Counted from the first letter of the stretch, positions 44,092-54,429 are shown. The stretch is DNA of 64,000 nt from JAICJC01 sp963709425 (GCA_963709425.1 CAVPWG010000003.1:33627-97626); one strand, 5' to 3'. Notes: a model not told the origin generated them from the letters alone. Translations and numbers: made by a program.

Positions 44092-46556
44092 TCGAGGGCG
44101 GCCAGCCGCAGCTCGAGCGCCGTCACCTCGGCGGCGAACCGCTCCGCCTTCTCCTCCTCGGCCGCGACCACCTCCGGAGGCGCCTTGCTCGTGAACCGCT
44201 CGTTTCCGAGCATCCCCCGGGCCCGGTCACGCTCGGTGCGGAGCTTCGCGAGCTCGCGCTCCAACGCCGCTCGATCGGGCAGCCGGCCGTCGGCCGCCCG
44301 CCTCGGCGCCAACCGCGACACGATCTCGGCGCCCGCGAAGCCCGCGGGCATCTCGATGGGGGAGGACGGATCGGCGCGCGCGGCCGTCACGATCTCGATC
44401 ACGCGGTCCATGTCACGCTCGGCATCGCGGTCGCGGTGCGACTCGTCGGCTGCGGGGAACGGCGCCAGCATGAGCAGCCCGCGCTCGCCCGGCAGGTGCT
44501 GCCACACGGCCTCGGTGACGAATGGGCAGACGGGGTGGGTGAGCGCCAGGATCCGCTCGAGCACCCAGAGCAGATTGGCGGATGCGTCGGCACGTGTGTC
44601 GCCGCGCAGCCGCGGCTTCACCGCCTCGACGTACCAGTCGCAGAAGTCGTTCCAGACGAACGCGTAGAGCGACTTGACGGCTCCAGAGAAGTCGTACCGG
44701 TCGATGAGGCCGGACACGCCGTCCAGCTCCGCGGCCAGGCGCGACCGGATCCACCGATCCTCGAGAGCCGTCCCCGCGGTCGCCGGGTCGACCGCCGTAT
44801 CGGCCTGGGTCAGGACGAACCGGGCGGCATTCCAGAGCTTGTTCGCGAACTTCGCGCCCTCCTCGATCATCCCGGCCGAGAACCGCACGTCCTGCGTCGA
44901 GCTCATCTTGAGGAGGCCGTACCGGGTGGCGTCGGCGCCGTAGCCGTCCACGAGCTCGAGAGGGTCGATGCCCGTCCCGAGCGACTTCGACATCCGCCGG
45001 CCGTCGGGAGCCAGGATCGTCGGGTTGATGACCACGTCCTCGAACGGGGGCTCGCCCATGAACTCGAAGCCCATCATCAGCATGCGCGCAACCCAGAGGT
45101 TGATGATGTCCCGAGCCGTGGCCAGCACGTGCCCCGGGTAGTAGCGCTCGAGCCGCGGGTCATCGCCGTGCGGCCAGCCGAGCGTCGCGAACGGCCAGAG
45201 CGCCGAGGAGAACCACGTGTCGAGCACGTCGGGGTCGCGCTCCAACTCGGCCGAGCCGCAGGTGGCACATGCGGCCGGGTCCGCGGGCGCCACCGTCTCG
45301 TGGCCGTCCGGGCAGTACCAGACCGGGATCTGGTGACCCCACCAGAGCTGCCGCGAGATGCACCACGGCCGCAGGTTCAGCATCCAGTCGTAGTAGATGT
45401 TCTCCTGGTTCTTGGGGTGGAAGCGCACCCGTCCCGACTGCACCGCCTCGTTCGCGGGCTTCGCGAGCTCGTCCATCCGCATGAACCACTGCAGCGAGAC
45501 CAGCGGCTCGATGCGATCGCCCGAGCGGTCGCAATGGCCGACCTCGTGCTCGTACGGCTCCTCGTGCCGCAGCAGGCCCTGCGCGAAGAGCGCGTCGCGC
45601 ACCTTCTCGCGCGCCTCGGCCGCCGGCAGGCCCGCGAACTCACCGGCGAGCTCGGTCATGCGGCCGTCGAAGCCGATCGCCGCCAGCTCGGGCAGCCCGT
45701 GGCGGCGGCCGATCTCGAAGTCGTTCGGGTCGTGCCCGGGGGTGACCTTGAGGGCGCCCGTGCCGAAGTCCTTCTTCACATACTCGTCGGCGATGATCGG
45801 CACCTCGCGATCCACGAGCGGCACGATCGCGGTGGCACCGACCAGGTGCCGGTAGCGCTCGTCGTCGGGGTGGACGGCGACCGCCGTGTCCGCCAGGATC
45901 GTCTCGGGGCGCACCGTGGCGACCGTGAGGAAGTCGTTGGTGCCGGCGATCCGGTAGCGGACCTCGTAGAGCGTATCGACCGCGTGCTCGTAGCGCACCT
46001 CGAGGTCGGAGATCGTCGAGGCGCATGTCGGGCACCAGTTGATCATGCGGTTGTCGCGGTAGATGTAGCCCTTGCGGTAGAGCTCGACGAACATCGTGAG
46101 CACCGCGTCGACGTAGCCCTCGTCCATCGTGAAGCGCTCGTGGCCGTAGTCGAGCGAGCACCCGAGCCGCTTGAACTGGCGGATGATGTTGGCCCCGGTC
46201 TCGGCGCGCCATCGCAGCACCCGCTCCAGGAACCGGTCTCTGCCGAGATCCCAGCGGGTGAGCCCCTCGGCGCGAAGCTGCTTCTCGATGACCGCGTGGA
46301 CCGCGATCGACGCGTGGTCGGTGCCGCAGATCCAGAGTGTGTCGCGGCCCTGCATGCGCCGCAGCCGGATCAGGGTGTCCTGATAGCTTCCGTTCAGGGC
46401 GTGGCCCATGTGCAGGTCACCCGTCACGTTCGGCAGCGGCAGCGCAATCACGTACGGCTCGCGGCCGGAGTCGGGCACGCCGCCGAACACGTCGGCGGCC
46501 TCCCACCGCTCGAAGATGGGCCCCTCGGCGGTGCTGGGGTTGTACCGGGCTTCCAC
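44088..46556 (-). CDS. valS: Valyl-tRNA synthetase
   Basis: This class I synthetase of about 822 residues has HIGH as HMGH (49-52 in PLPNVTGDLHMGHAL) and KMSKS as MSKSL (RRMSKSLGTG). The editing domain (TVRPETILADTAVAVHPDD) and the C-terminal coiled coil (about 760-822; LERELAKLRTERDRARGML) that clamps the tRNA are present. I chose the GTG at 46556 (VEARYNPSTAEG) because a promoter ends 8 bases upstream; the longer open frame has no sensible homologous sequence. Confidence 0.96.
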   Translation of the reverse strand: MEARYNPSTAEGPIFERWEAADVFGGVPDSGREPYVIALPLPNVTGDLHMGHALNGSYQDTLIRLRRMQGRDTLWICGTDHASIAVHAVIEKQLRAEGLTRWDLGRDRFLERVLRWRAETGANIIRQFKRLGCSLDYGHERFTMDEGYVDAVLTMFVELYRKGYIYRDNRMINWCPTCASTISDLEVRYEHAVDTLYEVRYRIAGTNDFLTVATVRPETILADTAVAVHPDDERYRHLVGATAIVPLVDREVPIIADEYVKKDFGTGALKVTPGHDPNDFEIGRRHGLPELAAIGFDGRMTELAGEFAGLPAAEAREKVRDALFAQGLLRHEEPYEHEVGHCDRSGDRIEPLVSLQWFMRMDELAKPANEAVQSGRVRFHPKNQENIYYDWMLNLRPWCISRQLWWGHQIPVWYCPDGHETVAPADPAACATCGSAELERDPDVLDTWFSSALWPFATLGWPHGDDPRLERYYPGHVLATARDIINLWVARMLMMGFEFMGEPPFEDVVINPTILAPDGRRMSKSLGTGIDPLELVDGYGADATRYGLLKMSSTQDVRFSAGMIEEGAKFANKLWNAARFVLTQADTAVDPATAGTALEDRWIRSRLAAELDGVSGLIDRYDFSGAVKSLYAFVWNDFCDWYVEAVKPRLRGDTRADASANLLWVLERILALTHPVCPFVTEAVWQHLPGERGLLMLAPFPAADESHRDRDAERDMDRVIEIVTAARADPSSPIEMPAGFAGAEIVSRLAPRRAADGRLPDRAALERELAKLRTERDRARGMLGNERFTSKAPPEVVAAEEEKAERFAAEVTALELRLAALE

Positions 46557-46564
46557 GGCCCGCC

Positions 46565-46592
46565 ATCCTAGTTTGTCGGGTGGGTTAGGCAA
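46565..46592 (-). promoter_or_regulatory. Leaderless promoter of valS
   Basis: On the minus strand TTGCCT (-35, 46587-46592) and TAGGAT (-10, 46565-46570) are 16 bases apart. The -10 box ends 8 bases before the GTG, so no room remains for a T-box or other leader regulator. Confidence 0.6.
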
Positions 46593-46677
46593 CAGCGCAC
46601 GTGGGCCGGCGCGGGCTACAGTCGAGTGGCCTTTCGAGCGATGACCACCTGAGGCAGCTCCCGCCTCCCCGACATCC

Positions 46678-46893
46678 ATGTACAAAGCGTTCTGGCACGA
46701 CTACGTCCAGCAGCACTCGCCCCACGGGAGCAGCACGCTGACCGTGAACCCGGGGCCGCTCTTCGCCGCGATGATCTGCCTCTTCGTGCTCTTCGCCTGG
46801 GCGGCGTTCCAGATGCAGTCGCGGTGCATTGACTGCCGCGAGTGGCCCGTCCGGTGCCGCTGCACGCGCGAGCACTCGCACACGGACAGCTAG
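46678..46893 (+). CDS. Small membrane protein with cysteine-rich tail
   Basis: This 71-residue product has one membrane span (about 28-46; PLFAAMICLFVLFAWAAFQM). A C-terminal segment follows with two Cys pairs, CIDC and CRC, separated by REWPVR. Third codon positions are almost all G or C, which supports coding. No family is recognised. The cysteines could bind zinc or iron or form disulfides. It is convergent with, and overlaps by 4 bases, the beta-lactamase-like gene. Confidence 0.6.
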   Translation: MYKAFWHDYVQQHSPHGSSTLTVNPGPLFAAMICLFVLFAWAAFQMQSRCIDCREWPVRCRCTREHSHTDS

Positions 46894-47963
46894 CCGCCGC
46901 GGAGCGCCGCCCGCGCCGCCGCCCGTCCGAACGCGTACACCGTCGCGTCGATCGATCCCTGGGCATAGACCGTCACGACGACCGGGCCGTGCCGCGTGAA
47001 GACGACGGCAACGTCGTCGCGAGACGTCTCGAGCCACCCGATCTTGTGCGCCACCGGCCGGCCGGCCGCGCCCGGTGCGACGAGCCCGGGGTCGGCGGCA
47101 TGGAGCATCAGGTAGAGCAGCTCGCGTGCCTCGTGGCGGCTCACGCCGTGGCGGATGAGCGGTCCGGAGTCGGCCGCCGCGTCGGCGAGCCAACCCGCCA
47201 GGTGGGCCATGTCGGCGGCGGACGTGTACTTGAAGGACGGTGGCGGCGGTCGGTCGGTGCGCTGTGGCGGCGGGCCGCCGCCGACTCCCGGATCCGTCAG
47301 ATAGCCGCCGTACATGTACGTGTGGCGCAGCCCGAGTCGCCGCATCGCCGCAACCATGTCGGCGGCGCCCGCCACCTCGCTCCCGCCCAGGAGGTCGAGG
47401 GCGTCGTCGGCCGCCTCGTTGCTCGAGAAGCGCGTGATCTCGGTGAACGGCGACCAGTACGCCGTCGCGCGCGGCTCGCCGCCGATCCGCTCGAGCGCCG
47501 CGACCATGATCGGCAGCTTGAGCGTCGACGCCGCCTCGAACTCCGCGCCGGCGTTCCATGCGGCCGCGTCCCCGTCGGCCCTGTGCACGTACACGCCGAC
47601 GTCGGCCGCAACTCCGCCGGCCAGCGAGCGCAGCACCCGGCCGAGCTGCGGGTCGTTCCGGGCCGGGACCAGCGGTCGCAGCGACCCCGGTGGGAGCGCA
47701 TAGACGGGGATCCTCCGGCCGGCGACGGTGACCACGCGGTCTCCCGCAGCCAGGTGCGGGACGCGGACCGCGAACCGGCCCGAGAGCCCGGGTGAGACCA
47801 GGTACCGGCGTCCCCCCGCCCGGACGTGGAACGGCGCCGCCGCCCGGCCGGCAAGGCGGCCGTCCCACACCTCGAACGGCAGCGGCTCGGAGACCGTGAG
47901 CTTCGTGGGGTGGTGATCGCCTGCGCCCAGGATCGCCAGCAGGGACGCCAGGAGACGCAGCAT
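46890..47963 (-). CDS. Exported class A beta-lactamase-like serine hydrolase
   Basis: This 357-residue protein has an N-terminal hydrophobic signal (LRLLASLLAILGAG), a beta-rich N-terminal region (about 20-110) and a class A beta-lactamase/PBP-like domain. The active site shows STLK (AASTLKLPIM), SSN (FSSNEAADDA; SDN position) and KIG in VAHKIGWLE (KTG position). It may be a peptidoglycan-acting or penicillin-recognising enzyme; resistance cannot be inferred. TAGCAT lies 7 bases before the ATG. Confidence 0.8.
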   Translation of the reverse strand: MLRLLASLLAILGAGDHHPTKLTVSEPLPFEVWDGRLAGRAAAPFHVRAGGRRYLVSPGLSGRFAVRVPHLAAGDRVVTVAGRRIPVYALPPGSLRPLVPARNDPQLGRVLRSLAGGVAADVGVYVHRADGDAAAWNAGAEFEAASTLKLPIMVAALERIGGEPRATAYWSPFTEITRFSSNEAADDALDLLGGSEVAGAADMVAAMRRLGLRHTYMYGGYLTDPGVGGGPPPQRTDRPPPPSFKYTSAADMAHLAGWLADAAADSGPLIRHGVSRHEARELLYLMLHAADPGLVAPGAAGRPVAHKIGWLETSRDDVAVVFTRHGPVVVTVYAQGSIDATVYAFGRAAARAALRGG

Positions 47964-47970
47964 CGGGCCG

Positions 47971-47976
47971 ATGCTA
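47971..47976 (-). promoter_or_regulatory. Leaderless -10 box of the beta-lactamase-like gene
   Basis: TAGCAT on the minus strand, within CCGCTAGCATCGG, is followed by 7 bases and then the ATG at 47963. It overlaps the region just after the clpX stop. Confidence 0.5.
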
Positions 47977-47984
47977 GCGGAGCG

Positions 47985-49265
<1,281 letters not shown>

Positions 49266-49269
49266 GGGG

Positions 49270-49854
49270 TCAGTGCTTCGCGATCACGCGGTCGATGATG
49301 CCGTAATCGGTCGCCTCGTCGGCGCTCATGAAGAAGTCGCGCTCCGTGTCGCGCGAGACCTTCTCGAGCGGCTGGCCGGTCTTGTCGGCGATGATCTGGT
49401 CGAGGCGCTTGCGCAGGTCGATGATCTCGCGGGCATGGATCTCGATATCGGTCGCCTGACCCTGGAATCCAGAGCTGACCTGGTGGATCAGGATCTTGGC
49501 GTTCGGAAGCGCCATGCGCTTGCCCTTCGCACCGCCCGCGAGGAGCAGGGCGCCCATGCTCATCGCGATGCCGACGCAGATCGTCTGGACGTCGGGCTTC
49601 ACGAACTGCATCGTGTCGTAGATCGCGAGGCCGGCGTAGACCGACCCGCCCGGCGAGTTGACGTAGATCGAGATGTCCTTGTCGGGGTCCTCGGACTCCA
49701 GGTGCAGGAGCTGAGCCACGATGAGGTTGGCGATCTGGTCGTCGACCGGCGTCCCCAGAAAGACGATCCGCTCGTTCAGAAGCCGGGAGTAGATGTCGAA
49801 CGACCGCTCGCCGCGCGACGTCTGCTCGATCACCATCGGGATCAGTGGGCTCAT
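49270..49854 (-). CDS. clpP: ClpP serine protease subunit
   Basis: This is a 194-residue peptidase subunit. The catalytic triad is S99 (GIAMSMGA), H124 (ILIHQVSSG) and D173. The N-terminus MVIEQTSRGERSFDIYSRLL is typical. The start ATG at 49854 is preceded by a GAGGAG ribosome binding site; the longer open frame is spurious. Only one clpP is in the window, whereas many actinobacteria have two. Confidence 0.97.
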   Translation of the reverse strand: MSPLIPMVIEQTSRGERSFDIYSRLLNERIVFLGTPVDDQIANLIVAQLLHLESEDPDKDISIYVNSPGGSVYAGLAIYDTMQFVKPDVQTICVGIAMSMGALLLAGGAKGKRMALPNAKILIHQVSSGFQGQATDIEIHAREIIDLRKRLDQIIADKTGQPLEKVSRDTERDFFMSADEATDYGIIDRVIAKH

Positions 49855-49862
49855 TGCACTCC

Positions 49863-51269
49863 TCAGGTCGAACCGCCGGCTCCCGCCGGCGTCCAGATGG
49901 GGGTTGGTCTTTCGCCGGGCGCGTCGGATTCCTGCCCCGGCGTCCACAACTTGCCCTTCGCCTCGGCCTGCTCGGGTGAGATCGGCTTGGCGTGCTCGAC
50001 GACGATGTCGAGCGCCTTCTGCGCGGCGAGGTCCTGGCGGAGCGCGGTCGTGGTGGCGGGATCGCCCAGCAGCCGCTCGACGGCCGAATCGGCATCCTCG
50101 TCGCCCTCGGCGGCCTGCTCGCGCACCCACGCCTCGATCATCTCGTCGGTCACCTCGATGCCCTCGGCGGCGACCACGGCCTCGAGCGCCAGGTCCTTCC
50201 GAACCGAGTCCTCGGCCCTGGGCCGGACCGACGCGGCCAGCTCCTCGCCGGTCTGTCCCGTGACGCGCAGATAGTCCTCGACGGCGACGCCGCGGGCCTG
50301 GAGGTTCTGGAGCAGCGACCGGACGAGGTCGGCGACCCGGTTTCGCACGAGCGCGTCGGGGACCTCGGTCTCGAGCTGGTCGGCCAGCGACTGGAGCACC
50401 GAGGCCCGAAACCGCATATCGACCTCGCGATCGAGCGCCTCGCGGATCCGCTCGTGGATGTCGGCGCGCAGCTCGCCGAGGGTGTCGAACTCGCTCACGG
50501 AGGTGGCCAGCTCATCGTCGAGCGCAGGCAGCACCCGCTCCTTCACGTCCTTCACCGTCACGTGGAACGTGGCGGTCTTGCCGGCGACCCTCGCGTCCTC
50601 GTGATCCGGGGGAAGCGGCAGGCCGATGTCGCGCTCCTCCCCGGGCTTCATCCCGATCAGCCCGCGCTCCAGGTCGGGCGCCAGGCGGCCGGCGCCGAGC
50701 TCGACGCCGTAGTCGGTGCCCGCGCCGTCGTCGAACGGCTTCCCGTCGATCGTGCCTTGGAAGTCGATCACCACAAAGTCGTCGTCGGCCGCGCCGCGGT
50801 CGACCGGGCGCAGCTCTGCGACCGTCAGGCGAAGGCGCTCGATCTCGGAGTCGACCGCCTCGGCCGGCACGTCGGCCGGTTCCTTCACGCCGTCGAGGCC
50901 CTTGTACGACCTGACGGTGGGCGCCTGCTTCACCTCGACTTCGGCGGTGAAGCTGAACGGCGTGCCCTCGACCGGCTCGTCCGACCAGTCGATCGCGGGT
51001 CGCGAGACGGGGTCGATGCCGGCGACGGCGACGGCGCGCGAGTACCAGCCGTTCAGGTGGTCGCGGAGCGCCTCCTCGATCACGGTCTCGCGGCCGAGCT
51101 GGCGCATGACGAGCGGCTTCGGGGCCTTCCCCTTGCGGAAGCCGGGAACGCGGACGCTCTGCGAGAGGTCGCTCAGCGCGTGGTCGAACGCATGGTCGAC
51201 GTCGTGCGCAGGGACCTCGATGTCGAGGCGAACGCGGTTTTCGGCGAGTTCGGAGACCTGGGTCTTCAT
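49863..51269 (-). CDS. tig: Trigger factor
   Basis: This ribosome-bound chaperone of 468 residues has an N-terminal ribosome-binding domain with the signature VPGFRKGKAPKPLV. A PPIase-like FKBP domain follows (about 150-240; DDFVVIDFQGTIDGKPFDDGAG) and then the helical C-terminal arms. The tail (KLWTPGQESDAPGERP) is acidic/Pro-rich. It is the first gene of tig-clpP-clpX, a conserved proteostasis operon, and begins just downstream of tRNA-Leu. Confidence 0.95.
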   Translation of the reverse strand: MKTQVSELAENRVRLDIEVPAHDVDHAFDHALSDLSQSVRVPGFRKGKAPKPLVMRQLGRETVIEEALRDHLNGWYSRAVAVAGIDPVSRPAIDWSDEPVEGTPFSFTAEVEVKQAPTVRSYKGLDGVKEPADVPAEAVDSEIERLRLTVAELRPVDRGAADDDFVVIDFQGTIDGKPFDDGAGTDYGVELGAGRLAPDLERGLIGMKPGEERDIGLPLPPDHEDARVAGKTATFHVTVKDVKERVLPALDDELATSVSEFDTLGELRADIHERIREALDREVDMRFRASVLQSLADQLETEVPDALVRNRVADLVRSLLQNLQARGVAVEDYLRVTGQTGEELAASVRPRAEDSVRKDLALEAVVAAEGIEVTDEMIEAWVREQAAEGDEDADSAVERLLGDPATTTALRQDLAAQKALDIVVEHAKPISPEQAEAKGKLWTPGQESDAPGERPTPIWTPAGAGGST

Positions 51270-51353
51270 GCGAGGGGACGGCGTGCCCGAGACCCGGGTG
51301 CCGTTCTCTAACCTTAGTCGGGAGGGGGCGGGATCGCCACCGCGCCGCCCGTA

Positions 51354-51436
51354 TGCGGGCGAGAGGACTCGAACCTCCACGGCCAGAGGCCACCGGCTCC
51401 TAAGGCCGGCGCGTCTACCAGTTCCGCCACGCCCGC
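51354..51436 (-). tRNA. tRNA-Leu (anticodon TAG)
   Basis: The 83-base class II tRNA has a long variable arm. The acceptor GCGGGCG pairs with CGCCCGC, the anticodon arm is CCGGC-CTTAGGA-GCCGG with anticodon TAG, and the T arm contains GGTTCGAGTCC. The discriminator base is A; CCA is not encoded. Confidence 0.95.
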
Positions 51437-51463
51437 GTGTGCGGGTATCCTACGGGGACTCGC

Positions 51464-51538
51464 GGTGGCCGTAGCTCAGCTGGTGGTAGCCCCTGGTTGT
51501 GGTCCAGGAGGACGTGGGTTCGAGTCCCACCGGTCACC
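51464..51538 (+). tRNA. tRNA-His (anticodon GTG)
   Basis: Acceptor GTGGCCG pairs with CGGTCAC, with an encoded G-1 at 51464 opposite discriminator C at 51538, the tRNA-His hallmark. The anticodon loop TTGTGGT between CTGG and CCAG gives GTG. The T arm contains GGTTCGAGTCC. Confidence 0.95.
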
Positions 51539-51559
51539 CTCCGTCGACCCGTTCCGCCC

Positions 51560-51632
51560 GCGCCCGTAGCTCAGGGGATAGAGCAACAGACTTCGAATCT
51601 GTTGGCCGGAGGTTCGAATCCTCCCGGGCGCA
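51560..51632 (+). tRNA. tRNA-Arg (anticodon TCG), probable integration target
   Basis: A 73-base cloverleaf: acceptor GCGCCCG with CGGGCGC, anticodon arm ACAGA-CTTCGAA-TCTGT (anticodon TCG), T arm GGTTCGAATCC, discriminator A. The last 47 bases (51586-51632) are matched by a diverged copy of equal length at 56858-56904. tRNA 3' ends are favoured attachment sites for tyrosine integrases. Confidence 0.95.
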
Positions 51633-51820
51633 CTATGGAGTAGTGCGGGTAGCGCCCGCTCGGGCGGTGTGCCGGCGGGGGCTGTGTGGAACCGCTGTGG
51701 AACCGGAGCTCTCGACCCTACCCCTCCCCTCGCGTGTTACGGGTGCGCGACCGTACACCGTCACACAATCGCCGCAATCCGTTCATCCATGCGGGGTTGC
51801 GGGGTGTGCCGGTCGTGAAA
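51633..51820. other. Left end of island, non-coding
   Basis: No convincing gene is seen here. It contains a repeated GTGGAACCG motif (about 51685-51705), similar to a cluster near 56745 at the other end of the island, and short GGTGCGCGACCGTACACCGTCAC-like sequence related to the right end. Confidence 0.4.
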
Positions 51821-51850
51821 AAGACCGTCACCACCGTCACAGACGGTCTT
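51821..51850. repeat. Inverted repeat AAGACCGTC / GACGGTCTT at island left end
   Basis: Nine-base perfect arms are separated by 12 bases that themselves contain CCGTCAC. The AAGACCGTCAC and CCGTCACAGAC motifs recur at 56636-56651 near the right end. They are candidates for recombinase arm sites or a terminator-like hairpin. Confidence 0.5.
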
Positions 51851-51985
51851 AGGCGGGTCGTTCGGCGAGTGCATCGCGCTCGACCGGCATCGTCGCGGCT
51901 TCCGAGATAGCCCGAGTCGCGATGAGGAGCGCCATCGGGCCGGCACCGCGAAGGGCGGCGGGCCGGTCGACGCCTGCGGATGCCA
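51848..51985 (-). CDS. Possible 45-residue small protein
   Basis: The frame begins with an ATG at 51985 preceded by a good ribosome binding site (GGAGG, 9 bases upstream) and encodes MASAGVDRPAALRGAGPMALLI and so on, ending at a TAA. Codon third positions are moderately G/C-rich. No family is recognised. It may be a remnant or a chance frame. Confidence 0.25.
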
Positions 51986-52239
51986 TCCTCGTCACCTCCA
52001 TGTGAACACGGCTGGCCGTTGGCCGGCCGTCGCCGCCAGGTCGGAGCCCGGCGACACACCAGTCGCGTGGTTCACGATCAATCTGGTCGAAGCGGTGTTC
52101 TTCGGACGTTTGGGGAGCCGGCCGCGAACCGGGATCCGGCCGCGATTCATCCGTTCGGGATGAGGATTGGGGTCGCCGCGCTCGCTACGACTGCGTGTTG
52201 CTGGCCGCGCTGCCGCGCGGATCCTGTATCACGTCGATT

Positions 52240-52578
52240 CGTGAAAGGACGACGCCATGGCACGGACGATTTCGCCCGCCTCGTTAAGGGTCAGCGCGAC
52301 GGCAGCGTGATGCCGGCCAACCCGGGCGTGAACCCATCCCTCCTGATCACCGCACTGGCAGAACATCCCTCCTGATCACCGCACTGGCAGAACGGGCGAT
52401 GTCGCACTGGCCGAACAAGAGCGACGCCGACACTCGCCCCCCGCTCGGGTCGGGGTATGACCGCGTCGATCCCGTCATGCCGCATCGGCCGATTGTCCCG
52501 GCCGGCGCACCCGGCGAGCTTCGACTGGACGCGAAGGCAGACGACCTCATCCCCGAATACCCCCTACTAGCCGCCTGA
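52240..52578 (+). pseudogene. C-terminal remnant of a GMC-type FAD oxidoreductase
   Basis: The translation reads DGSVMPANPGVNPSLLITALAE and then, after an internal 29-bp tandem duplication that breaks the frame, LITALAERAMSHWPNKSDADTRP to EYPLLAA and a stop. The VADGS..GVNPSLTI pattern is the C-terminal signature of GMC/cholesterol-oxidase-like flavoproteins. The N-terminal flavin-binding part, over 400 residues, is absent. The 29-bp duplication alone would inactivate it. It lies just upstream of a Rieske gene. Confidence 0.6.
52335..52392. repeat. 29-bp perfect tandem duplication
   Basis: Two identical adjacent 29-base copies (52335-52363 and 52364-52392) each contain CCTCCTGATCACCGCACTGG. 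Because 29 is not a multiple of 3, the duplication shifts the reading frame of the GMC oxidoreductase remnant and creates a stop in the first frame. Confidence 0.9.
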
Positions 52579-52599
52579 GCGCGATCAAGCAGACCACCG

Positions 52600-52927
52600 A
52601 TGAGCACCACCACCACCGGGTTCCGAACGCTCGACACGTCCGACCGGCTCCCCGACGGCTACGTCAACCCCTACTACCTCGACGACCTGAAACGCCGGGT
52701 GTCTGTGGCGCGCGTCGGTGGCAAGTTGTACGCCTTCGACGACCTCTGCACCCACGAGGCGTGCCCGCTCTCCGCCGGCATGCTGACCGACACACCACGC
52801 TCATGTGCCAGTGTCACGGATCCCAGTTCGACATCACAACCGGATCCGTCCAACGGGCCCCGCGACCGAACCGCTTACAACCTACGAGGCTCGCGAACAG
52901 GACGGCAAGATCCAGATACGAACCTGA
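52600..52927 (+). pseudogene. Rieske [2Fe-2S] ferredoxin-like protein, two frameshifts
   Basis: It starts MSTTTTGFRTLDTSDRLPDG and includes the first Rieske motif CTHEACPLSAGML (CxH). The second motif CQCHGSQFDITTG (CxxH) is in another frame after an indel near 52792. A second indel near 52862 leads to TEPLTTYEAREQDGKIQIRT and a stop at 52927. The corrected protein would be about 108 residues, the size of soluble Rieske ferredoxins that feed oxygenases. Both iron ligand pairs are intact, so the decay is recent or the indels are sequence errors. Confidence 0.7.
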
Positions 52928-53019
52928 GTGCCGCGTCTTGCAGCCTGCAGCGGGACGCTTGAGCGGACAGACGCCGAGACTGAGCGACCCAGACAGTGAC
53001 GGAACGAGAGGAGGGCAGC

Positions 53020-53251
53020 GTGGCAGCCAGCGCTTACAGGTTCGATCACGTCGTGTCGGTCATGTTCGAGAACCGCTCCTTCGACAACCTGCTCGGGTAC
53101 CTACGAGCCGGGTGAAGTCGAGTCGTTCGACGGCATCGCCGGTCGCGATCTTTCGAACGACGGAGGGTTCGAGGCCATGATGGTGTCCGACCCCGCAGCG
53201 GTCACCGCTGAGGGGAAATTGGAAGTTACCGGGTGGATCGTCTGCTCGTGA
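53020..53251 (+). pseudogene. Truncated phosphoesterase (phospholipase C/acid phosphatase family)
   Basis: A strong AGGAGG site precedes a GTG at 53020. The translation YRFDHVVSVMFENRSFDNLLGY is the N-terminal active-site signature of the phosphoesterase family (ENRSFDN). A one-base deletion near 53103 shifts the frame; the continuation is YEPGEVESFDGIAGRDLSND. It breaks off after about 75 residues and ends at 53251, whereas the family is 400 residues or longer. The rest was deleted next to the BASS gene. Confidence 0.6.
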
Positions 53252-53263
53252 GAAGGGAGCGAG

Positions 53264-54213
53264 ATGACAACTCAGTCCAGTCAGATCGTCCTGATCAACG
53301 GGTTTGGGGTGCTCTTTGTGATATTGAACTCGTTCGGGTTGGGCCTCAGGCTTACGGTCGGCAAGCTGCTGGCAGAGGCCTTTGCCCACTGGAAGATTGC
53401 CGTGTGGGCGTTGGTGATCAACTTCGTCATCATCCCGGCTCTGTTCATCGGCTATTTGCTGACGATCGCCTCGTCCATTCCTGGAGAGATCAAGGTCGGG
53501 TTCTGTGTCGCAGCCCTGTCTGCAGGTATGCCTTTCGCGCCCCTTCTCGCCCGGTTAGCCAAGGCGGATGTCAGCATATCCACCACGCTGTTAGTGGTCT
53601 TGACTGTCGCGACCATTATCGCCCTCCCGCTAGGGTTGCCCCTCGCCATCGATGCGGTTGACGCGCCACTCAACCCCTCTGTCTGGCATATCGCTTGGCC
53701 ACTGCTGCTCTTTTTGCTACTGCCGCTGGTTCTCGGGTGCGGCTTCAGGCTCTGGTGGCCCGACCTGACGCCGTCATTGGCACGGTGGGCTGTCCGAAGT
53801 TGCGATTCTGTGTCTGCTCTTTAACCTCAACTTCACGCTGGTTGCGTATTGGGAGTCTGTTCGTACAGGAGTGGGGCACCGAGAGTTACATCGCGGCCCT
53901 TGCCGGCCCATTCATCGGCCTCGGGTGTGGCTACCTCCTCGTTTCCAGTCTTCGAGTCAAAGACGTGGGAATCAGGCATGCGACCGAGGCGACCACGGCG
54001 GTACGCAACATCGCCCCGATGCTCCTGATGATGATTTATCCCTTTGCAGCCGACCCGCTCGTCACGGTATCGATCACGATCCTCAACACCATCGGCATCA
54101 CGACCGTTCTACTATTCGTCCTAATGTGGAGACGCGCTGCTACACCATCGGACACCCACGCAACAACCAACCAGCCAGCAAGCGAAGACCTGCCCCCGCC
54201 AACTTCGACGTGA
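53264..54213 (+). pseudogene. BASS-family (bile acid:sodium symporter-like) transporter, frameshifted
   Basis: A membrane protein beginning MTTQSSQIVLINGFGVLFVI with a good ribosome binding site. The first frame covers five or six spans (ALVINFVIIPALFIGYLLTI, CVAALSAGMPFAPLLARLAK, TLLVVLTVATIIALPLGLPL) to about 53790. Indels near 53792 and 53862 shift to ILCLLFNLNFTLVAYWES and then FVQEWGTESYIAALAGPF to TTVLLFVLMWRR. The GMPFAP and ATEATTAVRNIAPMLL segments fit the BASS superfamily of sodium-coupled organic-anion transporters. Base composition is clearly lower in GC than the host genes, indicating transfer. Confidence 0.65.
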
Positions 54214-54429
54214 CGAGTTAATCGACCCGTCGTCGCCGACCTCCCCGACGAAGGTGACGCGACGTGCGCCTCCAACCCAGCGTTGTCCTCACCACGCCGC
54301 TGCTCTATCATCAACCGCAGGCTCAGGGGCACGGCCGGCTCGTCTCGCTGTGGGGCGTGCCAGTGGAACGACGGGAGGAAGGGTCATGATCGGCTGGTTG
54401 CGGCGGTCACCGGATGCGGGGGCAGCCTG

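Noticed and set aside
43974..46571. 865-residue plus-strand open frame opposite valS
   Set aside because: A perfect shadow of valS with no recognisable domain.
46600..46677. T-box or other leader riboswitch for valS
   Set aside because: The valS promoter lies only 8 bases from the start codon, so there is no leader in which a T-box could sit.
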